From NCBI GenBank assembly GCA_045639325.1, contig JAZUCU010000018.1:1-27971 (forward strand): a DNA stretch of 27,971 nucleotides, in the 5' to 3' direction. A model generated the notes under the pieces. It saw only the letters and a list, made by a program, of their open reading frames with translations, searched no databases and was not told the origin of the DNA. Of the stretch, positions 8,811 to 15,659 are shown one piece after another. Both the position numbers and the translations under genes were made by a program. This DNA comes from RGIG8244 sp045639325. GTDB taxonomy: Bacteria > Verrucomicrobiota > Lentisphaeria > Victivallales > UBA1829. Each line of letters begins with the position of its first letter. Position 1 is the first letter of the stretch.

Positions 8811-10559
8811 TTATTCTGCGCTGTCTTTCATGACATCAAGAGCATCGAGAGAGCTGCCGAAGAGGGAGCCCATGCTGCCGAGAGCTTCACCGGGCTTGAG
8901 AGCTGCGGTGACTTCTTCTTCAGCGGCCTTGAGTTCTTCTTCGTTGAAGCCTTCATCCAGAGCTTTGATGCTCAAGCCGATACGGCGAACATCTTTGTCG
9001 ATTTTGATGACGCGGGCTTCGATTTCCTGACCGAGAGCGAGTTTGTCGCGGACTTTGTCAACGCGATCTTTGCTGATCTGGGAAATGTGAACGAGACCGT
9101 CGATCTTCTGAGACAATTCGATGAATGCACCGAAGTTGATGATCTTTGTGACTTTACCTTTAACAACATCACCGATCTTGTAGAATTCTTCGATATTGGA
9201 CCAGGGATCGTTTTCAGCCTGTTTGAGGCCGAGGGAGATGCGCTGCTGCTGGGGATCGATGTCGAGGATGATAGCTTCGACTTCTTCACCGACTTTGAGA
9301 ACTTCGTTCGGGTTGTTGATCTTGCGTGTCCAGGACATATCGGAGACGTGGATCATACCGTCGATATCGTTTTCGATTTCAACGAATGCACCGTAGCTGG
9401 TCATATTGCGGACCTTACCGGTGATCTTGCTGCCGGCAGGATATTTTTCAGCGAGAACTTCCCACGGATTGCGGATCTTCTGACGGAGACCGAGGGAGAT
9501 TTTCTTGCCTTCTTTATCGACGTCGAGAACAACAGCTTCGACTTCTTCGCCGACCTGAACGACATCACCGGGTTTGGTAACGCGTTTTGTCCAAGACATT
9601 TCGGAGACGTGAATGAGACCTTCAACGCCTTCTTCGATTTCAACGAATGCACCATAGGGCATGATGTTCACGATGCGGCCGGAAATGTGTGTACCGACAG
9701 GATATTTTGCATCGACTTCTTCCCACGGATTGCGGGATTTCTGTTTGAGACCGAGAGAAACGCGTTTCTTGTCATTGTCGATATCGAGGACCATGACTTC
9801 GATTTCCTGACCGACATCGAGGAGTTCACGCGGATTGAGGATGCGGGACCAGGACATATCTGTGATGTGGAGGAGGCCGTCAACGCCGCCGAGATCGATG
9901 AATGCACCGAAGTCAGTGATGTTTTTGACAGTACCTTTGCGGATCTGACCGACCTGCATATCTTTAAGAAGCTGAGCGCGCATATCTTCGCGGGATTCTG
10001 CCAGAAGTTCGCGGCGGGAAACGACGATATTCTTGCGATCTTTGTTGATCTTCAAGATCTTCAGGTCAAATTCCTTGCCGATGTATTCGTCCATGTTCTT
10101 TACAGGGCCGATATCGATCTGGGAACCGGGGAGGAACGCTTCCACGCCATTGAGGTCGATGATGATACCGCCTTTGACGCGATGTTTCATGAGACCCTTG
10201 ATGGTGCTGCCTTCGCCATATTCGGATGTAATGCTATCCCATGCCTTGATGAATTTTGCTTTCTGCAAGCTGATTCCGGGCATGTTCTGTTCGTTTTCGA
10301 TTTCTTCGAGGAGGACGTCAAGTTCGTCACCGACTTTGGCATCTTCCCAAGTTGCGCCGAATTCTACTGCAGGAATGAAACCTTCGGCTTTGTAACCGAT
10401 ATCAAGCAATGCGCCATCCTGTCTTTTTTCCACGATGCGGCCGTGGACGATGGTGTCGGGTGCAAAATCATTTTTGGTTTCTGCATTGAGGAGATCTTCC
10501 ATAGAGAATTCGCAGGAGAAATCCACATAGCTCTTGGCGTTTTGGTTCTGTTCGCTCAT
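8811..10559 (-). CDS. rpsA: 30S ribosomal protein S1
   Basis: 582 residues, close to the usual length for six-domain S1. Six S1/OB-fold domains are visible at about 37-101, 117-184, 204-273, 289-360, 376-447 and 462-533. Domains 3-6 carry the typical YGAFVE or FGAFIE and GL(I/L/V)H(I/V)S motifs, and the first two are more divergent, as is normal. An acidic, less ordered tail follows from about 534. In the family, S1 sits on the small subunit and binds mRNA leaders to help start translation. The region before the ATG lacks a clear Shine-Dalgarno sequence (AACAACTAAA), as is common for S1 genes that control their own translation. Flanked by its own promoter and terminator, so probably monocistronic. 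Confidence 0.97.
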   Translation of the reverse strand: MSEQNQNAKSYVDFSCEFSMEDLLNAETKNDFAPDTIVHGRIVEKRQDGALLDIGYKAEGFIPAVEFGATWEDAKVGDELDVLLEEIENEQNMPGISLQKAKFIKAWDSITSEYGEGSTIKGLMKHRVKGGIIIDLNGVEAFLPGSQIDIGPVKNMDEYIGKEFDLKILKINKDRKNIVVSRRELLAESREDMRAQLLKDMQVGQIRKGTVKNITDFGAFIDLGGVDGLLHITDMSWSRILNPRELLDVGQEIEVMVLDIDNDKKRVSLGLKQKSRNPWEEVDAKYPVGTHISGRIVNIMPYGAFVEIEEGVEGLIHVSEMSWTKRVTKPGDVVQVGEEVEAVVLDVDKEGKKISLGLRQKIRNPWEVLAEKYPAGSKITGKVRNMTSYGAFVEIENDIDGMIHVSDMSWTRKINNPNEVLKVGEEVEAIILDIDPQQQRISLGLKQAENDPWSNIEEFYKIGDVVKGKVTKIINFGAFIELSQKIDGLVHISQISKDRVDKVRDKLALGQEIEARVIKIDKDVRRIGLSIKALDEGFNEEELKAAEEEVTAALKPGEALGSMGSLFGSSLDALDVMKDSAE

Positions 10560-10616
10560 TTTAGTTGTTTTTCTTTGGTTGTTTGTTTACGGTGTTTTTA
10601 CCATATGGCAGTAAGT

Positions 10617-10638
10617 CATTCCACTGCCCGAATTACTT
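10617..10638 (-). promoter_or_regulatory. Small hairpin in the rpsA leader
   Basis: Six-base inverted repeat, GGCAGT and ACTGCC on the minus strand, with a 10-base loop. It lies in the predicted 84-base 5' untranslated region, about 58 bases before the ATG. It could be a control element for S1 autoregulation; that is inference. Confidence 0.35.
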
Positions 10639-10649
10639 TAATATATCAT

Positions 10650-10677
10650 GCTTTCCGGAAAAAGCAAGCCTTTTTTT
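10650..10677 (-). promoter_or_regulatory. rpsA promoter
   Basis: TTGCTT (10672-10677), 16-base spacer, TATATT (10650-10655). The spacer holds a GCTTTTTCCGGAAAGC near-palindrome overlapping the -35. Predicted start near 10643. Confidence 0.65.
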
Positions 10678-10769
10678 GACCTTATATCGTTTTTTTTGAA
10701 AAATATAACTTATCTGCCGCACAGTGCTGCTCAACCGGGCGGATCCCCTCTCCTAAAACGATCATGATC

Positions 10770-12125
10770 TCACTGTCCAATCCGGAGCTTACCAAAAGGG
10801 CCACGCCCTACTGATTTGCCATTGACGGCTTGCAATTGTTCGCAGGGCCCAAGAATGGAATCCAATTGAGAATAAAAACGTTCCGGAATTGTAACATCCG
10901 TCAGTTTATCGCAGGGTGAAAAGACTTTAGAGCCAATCGCTGTCACACTCTCCGGAATCGTAATACGTGTCAAACTGCTGCAACCTTCAAAGGCGCGGAC
11001 GCCGATACTTTCCAAGCCGTCGCGGAATATCACCGTTCTCAGATTGCGGCAGCCGTTGAATGCGCATGCTCCGATTGCGACAAGGGATGCAGGCAGCGTC
11101 AAACTGCTTAAATTACAACAACCACGGAATGCACCATCACCGATTTCTTTCACTGTTTCCGGAATCATGAGTCCGGTTACGCCAGTACATCCGGCAAACG
11201 CATTTTCATCAATGGTAACGACTCCGGCCGGGATGTAACAAACTCCATTATAATCGGCTTTGCATTTGAGCAACACCTTTCCATCCGGACTGAGCGTGCA
11301 GCAATTTTTCTGATTTGCTCCGGAATTTGTTTCCGTTTGAAGCGGAGTTACCGGAGGTGGAGGTGGTGGTACCGAAACCTTTGCACAAGGGGATCCCCAC
11401 ATGACAGGATTGACCAGCGGAGCCTTGATGATTTCCGGCGTCTGCTGTCCTCCCGGGTGATAAACAGAAAGAAGGGAGCGCATGCCTGCCGCGACAGAAT
11501 GAGTGATATCATCCAGCGTTGCGCAAGTACAATTTTTCAAAGTATCCAACAACGCCAGAGTAAAGATTCCATGTTGCAAATCTTTCACTTCAAATGCCAT
11601 TTCGCCACAGGAACAGGAACAGAAAATAATGGGCGGAAGAAAGTCCCTGCTGTCATCCCCCTGCTCAACAAGACGTTTCATTGTCACGCCGCGAGCTTCG
11701 ACGGAACCCGGCACACTTCTTGCACCTTCAAAGACCTGTTCCCGACATGAATCGACAACAAACACAGTCTGCACTCCGGGCTTTCTGGTCAATTCTTTCA
11801 AGAGATTAATGGAAACGGCATGACGCCATTCTCCGGCAAGCCATTCCGCCCGGGCAGACAGGAGCAAATGTTCGTTCTGAAATTCCACACCATGTCCGGA
11901 AAAATAAATCAGGAACAAATCGCCGGACTCAAGATTTGCCATAATATATTTCACCTTATCAAGAATGGCATCCGAATCCGGATCGGGGAGGAAATGAACC
12001 AGATCGGCACTGTAATCTTTGAGAAAAACCTGATAAAGAGCGGCGGCATCCTCTCTTGCGCAAGACAAAGGCCGGAGTGCCGCCTGATAGTGATTTACAC
12101 CGATGAATAAAGCTGCCCGTTTCAT
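10770..12125 (-). CDS. Caspase-like (peptidase C14) protein with BspA-type leucine-rich repeats
   Basis: 451 residues in two parts. Residues 1-245 form a caspase/metacaspase-like domain. ALFIGVNHY begins the first strand, His78 lies in YFSGHG and Cys127 in VVDSCRE, the expected catalytic pair. A Pro-rich linker (253-258, six Pro) and a short unordered stretch lead to LRR_5/BspA-like repeats (about 290-415), with the repeating pattern I(P)..V..IG..AF.GC..L. No signal peptide or membrane helix, so it is probably cytoplasmic. The start has a strong GAGGTGAT site 8 bases upstream. Bacterial caspase-like proteins with sensor-like repeats often act in stress or defence pathways, but no partner is visible: the divergent neighbour is a small zinc-ribbon gene. 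Role unknown. Confidence 0.9.
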   Translation of the reverse strand: MKRAALFIGVNHYQAALRPLSCAREDAAALYQVFLKDYSADLVHFLPDPDSDAILDKVKYIMANLESGDLFLIYFSGHGVEFQNEHLLLSARAEWLAGEWRHAVSINLLKELTRKPGVQTVFVVDSCREQVFEGARSVPGSVEARGVTMKRLVEQGDDSRDFLPPIIFCSCSCGEMAFEVKDLQHGIFTLALLDTLKNCTCATLDDITHSVAAGMRSLLSVYHPGGQQTPEIIKAPLVNPVMWGSPCAKVSVPPPPPPVTPLQTETNSGANQKNCCTLSPDGKVLLKCKADYNGVCYIPAGVVTIDENAFAGCTGVTGLMIPETVKEIGDGAFRGCCNLSSLTLPASLVAIGACAFNGCRNLRTVIFRDGLESIGVRAFEGCSSLTRITIPESVTAIGSKVFSPCDKLTDVTIPERFYSQLDSILGPCEQLQAVNGKSVGRGPFGKLRIGQ

Positions 12126-12187
12126 AATAAAATATCACCTCATTTTTTATTGACTCCGGGTTACACCCCGGCAACCATTGTGGGACT

Positions 12188-12215
12188 ACAATAGCATGAA
12201 AACGATTTTTTTCAA
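12188..12215 (-). promoter_or_regulatory. Promoter of the caspase-like gene
   Basis: TTGAAA (12210-12215), 16-base spacer, TATTGT (12188-12193) on the minus strand. A CCGGG/CCCGG hairpin (12156-12171) sits in the leader. Confidence 0.55.
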
Positions 12216-12296
12216 CTTTGGACAAACTTTTTTTCGATAAAAAAAACGTACAGAAATATTTTTTTCATTTTTTTTGCCCTTTTTTTCAAAAAAAAT

Positions 12297-12324
12297 TTGA
12301 CTTTTCAAAAAATCATTCTATAAT
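12297..12324 (+). promoter_or_regulatory. Strong promoter of the zinc-ribbon gene
   Basis: TTGACT (12297-12302), 16-base spacer, TATAAT (12319-12324), near-consensus. Predicted leader of about 55 bases, including a small GAGAT/ATCTC inverted repeat (12338-12358). Confidence 0.75.
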
Positions 12325-12385
12325 GTCACTGAATTTAGAGATGTCATGAGGATATCTCAGATAAACCAAGGAAGGAGTAATAACC

Positions 12386-12607
12386 ATGGTTTTGTATTGC
12401 CCCTATTGTGAAAACGAAATCAATCAGACTCAACTCGAACAGGAAGATGGATGCTGCCCCGAATGTGGAGCTCCTGTCAGCGCTTCTACCGTAATCAATG
12501 AAGAAGATGAATATGAAGATGAATACGGAGATGAGTTTGATGACGATGATCTGGATGGAGAAGGGTTCGACGATCTGGATGGATATGACGACCTGGACGA
12601 AGATTAA
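12386..12607 (+). CDS. Small zinc-ribbon protein with very acidic tail
   Basis: 73 residues. A treble-clef or zinc-ribbon head has Cys5-x2-Cys8 and Cys24-x2-Cys27 (CPYC and CPEC). From about residue 38 nearly every residue is Asp, Glu, Gly or Tyr. The start is secure: a strong AAGGAAGGAG site lies 8 bases before the ATG, behind a near-consensus promoter, and a terminator follows the gene. This suggests high, independent expression. Such proteins may bind metal or act as a nucleic-acid mimic or adaptor, but no function can be assigned. No signal peptide. Confidence 0.85.
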   Translation: MVLYCPYCENEINQTQLEQEDGCCPECGAPVSASTVINEEDEYEDEYGDEFDDDDLDGEGFDDLDGYDDLDED

Positions 12608-12643
12608 TCGTTAAAACAATATCTCAAAAAAAATGAATACACA

Positions 12644-12680
12644 ACGGCAGGCATGTTTTCTGCTGGGGACTTCCCTGCCC
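12644..12680 (+). other. Inverted repeat downstream of the zinc-ribbon gene
   Basis: GGCAGG (12646-12651) pairs with CCTGCC (12674-12679) around a 22-base loop. There is no T-run, so it is not itself a terminator. It may form part of the 3' untranslated region of the zinc-ribbon mRNA. Confidence 0.35.
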
Positions 12681-12701
12681 GTATAAATCGTATCTGTTAT
12701 C

Positions 12702-12734
12702 AAGCCCGTCATTCACATAACGGGCTTCGTTTTC
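12702..12734 (+). terminator. Rho-independent terminator
   Basis: Perfect 8-bp stem AAGCCCGT/ACGGGCTT (12702-12709 with 12720-12727), 10-base loop, then CGTTTTCTC. It ends the zinc-ribbon transcript; the next gene starts 29 bases later. Confidence 0.8.
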
Positions 12735-12762
12735 TCAACGCGAAAAACTTAAGGAATAGAAA

Positions 12763-13887
12763 ATGTCTTTTGAATCCGGTACAACAGCACTGCTGATCTG
12801 CCCGATGCGTAACCCGATGCCTGAAGATTTTCTCGAACGCTTCAATGCAGCATCTGCTGGAAAACTCGATGATGTCAAAGCCGATCCCGTTCTGGGTTGG
12901 GTCAGCGGCAGACATCTGCTCGAATGTGAAATCAATGAAACCACCTGTATGTACGGTGGCCATTTACATATCAACCTGCGTAAAGCAGAACGCAAAATTC
13001 CGTCTCAGCTTCTCAATGCGATCTGCCGCCGGGAAGAATTGGCGTTCATGCAGGCAAACGAAATGCTCTTTGTCCCCCGCAAAGAACGCAAACGCATTAA
13101 AGAAGATGCCATTGAACGCAACCTGATGAAAATGCCGCCGGTCATCTCCTCCACTGCCGCCATTGTCGACCGGGCAAAAAATGTGCTTTATCTCGGCACA
13201 ACATCTCTGAAACAGTTCGATAACTTCCTGATGGAATTTCTCCGTGTTCTCGGTTCCGATTGCGAACCTGTGCCCATTTCTCCCAATGAGTTCATGGAAA
13301 AACTTTACAACAAGACAGAAAATGATCTGCCCATGTTGAATTTTGCCAGCGAACACGGCACGGAAGATGAAGCAACGCCCGGACGCGACTTCCTGACATG
13401 GTTGTGGTATTATGCAGAAACCGAACTCGGCGTTTATAAACATCCCGATCTCGGCGAATTCACAATCGCTTTCGAAGGTCCGCTCAATTTCGCCTACTCC
13501 CCCGGCAAAGCAAAAGATCCGCAGCTCGCAGGATCCGGTGAAAGTGTAGTCAAAAAAGGCAACCCGCTGACTTCTGCCGAAGCAAAAGCGGCCCTCTCCG
13601 TCGGCAAGAAATTGAAAAAAGCAAAAATAATGCTTGCACGCAGCGATGCAGAAAAGTGGTCTTTCACATTCGATGCGGATACATTCGCATTTTCTTCTCT
13701 CGCTCTCCCCGAAGGCGAAGAAGAAGAAATCAACGCACGTTTTGAAGAACGGGTCCTGTTCCTGGATATTCTCCATACCGTCTGGGAAGGATACTTCAAG
13801 AAATTTGCGGACGCCCTTGCACCTGACCAGTTGGCACAGACTGAAAAAGCGGTCCGCCAGTGGGTCCGGGATCATGAATCCCTGTAA
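12763..13887 (+). CDS. RdgC-like recombination-associated protein
   Basis: 374 residues, somewhat longer than E. coli RdgC (about 300). The resemblance is to its order of motifs: a GWVSG turn (45-49), a strand HLHINLRKAERKIPSQLL (67-84), a basic stretch RKERKRIKEDAIERNL (106-121) where RdgC has KxxEKDxLKDEV, then VDRAKNVLYLGTTS and LRVLGSDCEPVPIS (160-173), matching the RdgC pattern of LRKxLGSLPVVPLS. The C-terminal half also has an R(F/D)-type helix followed by a long amphipathic helix. RdgC forms a ring around double-stranded DNA and limits RecA activity in E. coli. AAGGAA lies 8 bases before the ATG. The next gene starts 11 bases after the stop. The match is by eye and moderate. Confidence 0.6.
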   Translation: MSFESGTTALLICPMRNPMPEDFLERFNAASAGKLDDVKADPVLGWVSGRHLLECEINETTCMYGGHLHINLRKAERKIPSQLLNAICRREELAFMQANEMLFVPRKERKRIKEDAIERNLMKMPPVISSTAAIVDRAKNVLYLGTTSLKQFDNFLMEFLRVLGSDCEPVPISPNEFMEKLYNKTENDLPMLNFASEHGTEDEATPGRDFLTWLWYYAETELGVYKHPDLGEFTIAFEGPLNFAYSPGKAKDPQLAGSGESVVKKGNPLTSAEAKAALSVGKKLKKAKIMLARSDAEKWSFTFDADTFAFSSLALPEGEEEEINARFEERVLFLDILHTVWEGYFKKFADALAPDQLAQTEKAVRQWVRDHESL

Positions 13888-13898
13888 GCGGAACACGG

Positions 13899-14453
13899 AT
13901 GAAAAACATTCTTGAAAAGCACCATTTTATTACGTGGTTATGCTGCCTGATCCTGCTTCTCGTCATGGGAATGTTATGTATTCCCGACCGGATCGTTACC
14001 CGGGAGCAACGGGAACAGGCACTGCAGCAGAAATGCATTGAAAACCTGGAAAATCTTGCCGTTACCTGTCTGAAATATGCACAGGCGAACAACGGCAAAT
14101 TTCCGGCAGATATCATGCAGGAAAAAAGTGCTGCGGAAATCTTGCAGGAACAGTCATTGCTTCCGGAGCAGGATGTGGTGATCTGCCCATCAACGCGGAA
14201 ACGTTTCCCTGCCTCCTCTTACCACTTTATCCCCGGCGTGACGGCATCCATGAGCAAAAAGATGCCGTGTGTGATTGAGAAAATAACCAATCATGACCGG
14301 TTACTTGGTGTGATTCATGTGGACGGGACAGTCAAGCAGATCAAGCATGAGAGTCAGAATTATTCTGCCCTGTTTCCACTGCTTTCGGAAGGTCTGACGG
14401 AGCCGGAGAAACAACTTCTGGCGACGCATCTGAAACGTCTTGACATACCGTAA
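13899..14453 (+). CDS. Pseudopilin-like single-pass membrane protein
   Basis: 184 residues. A hydrophobic helix at about 11-27 (ITWLCCLILLLVMGMLC) follows a short N-terminal stretch, then an exported soluble part. The layout NLENLAVTCLKYAQANNGKFPAD, a Cys-Pro-Ser segment (CPSTRK) and a late HDRLLGVIHVDGTVK recalls the pseudopilin fold and H-x-DG ending of the DUF1559-like proteins common in Planctomycetes and Lentisphaerota. It lacks the classical prepilin cleavage site (GF.LIE), so it is probably a membrane-anchored relative rather than a processed pilin. It follows the RdgC-like gene by 11 bases, which suggests cotranscription, but no functional link is evident. Confidence 0.7.
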   Translation: MKNILEKHHFITWLCCLILLLVMGMLCIPDRIVTREQREQALQQKCIENLENLAVTCLKYAQANNGKFPADIMQEKSAAEILQEQSLLPEQDVVICPSTRKRFPASSYHFIPGVTASMSKKMPCVIEKITNHDRLLGVIHVDGTVKQIKHESQNYSALFPLLSEGLTEPEKQLLATHLKRLDIP

Positions 14454-14483
14454 AAAAAGCAGATATTTTGTAGTTTTTTCTAT

Positions 14484-14511
14484 TTGCAAATGAAATGCGG
14501 AATGTTATATT
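14484..14511 (+). promoter_or_regulatory. Promoter of the flavoprotein-murA-hydrolase operon
   Basis: TTGCAA (14484-14489), 16-base spacer, TATATT (14506-14511). Predicted start near 14518. Confidence 0.65.
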
Positions 14512-14537
14512 ACCGAAGAACGTCATAGTTTTGCAAC

Positions 14538-14568
14538 TGCTGAAATTTCTGTTCAGCAAACTTTTTTT
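14538..14568 (+). terminator. Terminator-like hairpin in the leader (possible attenuator)
   Basis: TGCTGAA (14538-14544) pairs with TTCAGCA (14552-14558), loop of 7, then AAC and seven T. It lies after the predicted promoter and 19 bases before the ATG. It may end upstream transcription or attenuate the operon. Confidence 0.55.
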
Positions 14569-14587
14569 AGAAAGGGCAAAATAAAAT

Positions 14588-15643
14588 ATGAAATTGCCAT
14601 CATTGAAAATTGGAAAGTTGGAGTCGAAATACCCGGTGATTCAAGCTGGTATGGGTGTTAGAATCGGCTCTGCCACATTAGCTGCAGAAACAATTAAATG
14701 CGGCGGTTACGGAACCATTGCAAGTGTGGGTATGGGCGATCCTGAAATCTCCCTGCACCACTTTGTGGAAAATTGCAACGAAGAATTCGCAAAAGAAATC
14801 CGGAAGGCAAAAGAATTGTGCGACAACAAAAGCCCTCTCGGCATCAATGTGATGGTTGCTCTCTCCAACTACAAAGAAATCATCGAAACTGCCGTCAAGG
14901 AAGGAATCGACTTTATTATTTCCGGCGCCGGACTCCCTCTGAATCTGCCCGAATTCGTTCCCGCCGAAACAGAAATTGCCTTGATTCCCGTTGTTTCCAG
15001 CGGCAGAGCGTTGGAAGTCATCCTCAAAACCTGGGCGCGAAAATACAACCGTAAGCCCGATGCCGTCATAGTGGAAGGCCCACGCAATGGCGGTCATCTC
15101 GGATTCACCATGGAAATGATTGAAAATCCGGAGACCTGCTCACTGGAAATCCTTCTGGGTGAAATCAAAGCCGTACTGCAGAACTACGATTGCGCAGGGA
15201 TTCCGGTTCTTGCTGCAGAAATGGTTTCCTGCCGCGCAGATATTGAACGGATCCTGAAGATCGGATACGATGGTGTTCAAATCGGAACCTATTTCATTTG
15301 TGCCGAAGAAGCCGGAATCGATCGGAAATCAAAAGAAGTTTTTGTGAACGCAAAAGCGGAAGATGTGGTTATCATCAAGAGTCCTGTCGGACTCCCGGTC
15401 CGTGTTCTCAACACCCCGCTGGTTCAGCGTGTACTCAGCGGCAAACGGGAAAAATTCACCTGTCCGTACCGCTGTCTGCGCACCTGCAATCCGGGACAAT
15501 CACTGTTCTGTATTGCCAGAGCCCTTCTGGCGACCTGCGCCGGGGATACAGAAAACGGACTTTACATGTGCGGAGCAAATGTCGAAGCGGTCAAAAAGAT
15601 TTACCCGCTGAAAGAATTTTTTGATACATTACAGGGCGAATAA
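14588..15643 (+). CDS. NMO/FabK-like FMN flavoprotein (nitronate monooxygenase family)
   Basis: 351 residues, a TIM-barrel of the 2-nitropropane dioxygenase/enoyl-ACP reductase II family. Visible motifs are PVIQAGMGVRIG (16-27), SGAGLP (112-117), the phosphate-binding region EGPRNGGHLGF (163-173), and YDGVQIGTYF (227-236) late in the barrel. A Cys-rich tail follows: Cys292, 296 and 300 (CPYRCLRTC), then Cys308, 317 and 328, a pattern seen in a subgroup of this family. Members oxidise nitronates or reduce enoyl-ACP in fatty acid synthesis, and the sequence does not decide between these. The gene follows a leader with a terminator-like hairpin and is 16 bases upstream of murA. Confidence 0.85.
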   Translation: MKLPSLKIGKLESKYPVIQAGMGVRIGSATLAAETIKCGGYGTIASVGMGDPEISLHHFVENCNEEFAKEIRKAKELCDNKSPLGINVMVALSNYKEIIETAVKEGIDFIISGAGLPLNLPEFVPAETEIALIPVVSSGRALEVILKTWARKYNRKPDAVIVEGPRNGGHLGFTMEMIENPETCSLEILLGEIKAVLQNYDCAGIPVLAAEMVSCRADIERILKIGYDGVQIGTYFICAEEAGIDRKSKEVFVNAKAEDVVIIKSPVGLPVRVLNTPLVQRVLSGKREKFTCPYRCLRTCNPGQSLFCIARALLATCAGDTENGLYMCGANVEAVKKIYPLKEFFDTLQGE

Positions 15644-15659
15644 GCAAGGAGTATTCAAC

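Noticed and set aside
9087..10679. 530-codon plus-strand frame opposite rpsA
   Set aside because: It lies antisense to six clear S1 domains. Its peptide is Phe/Asp/Glu-rich, as expected from the reverse of an acidic repeat gene, and it has no ribosome site or recognisable motif.
12155..12172. CCGGG/CCCGG hairpin as a terminator
   Set aside because: Neither strand has a T-run after the stem. It lies in the leader of the caspase-like gene.
15621..15659. MurA start at 15621 instead of 15660
   Set aside because: It overlaps the end of the upstream gene and lacks a ribosome site. AAGGAG precedes the ATG at 15660, which gives normal MurA length.
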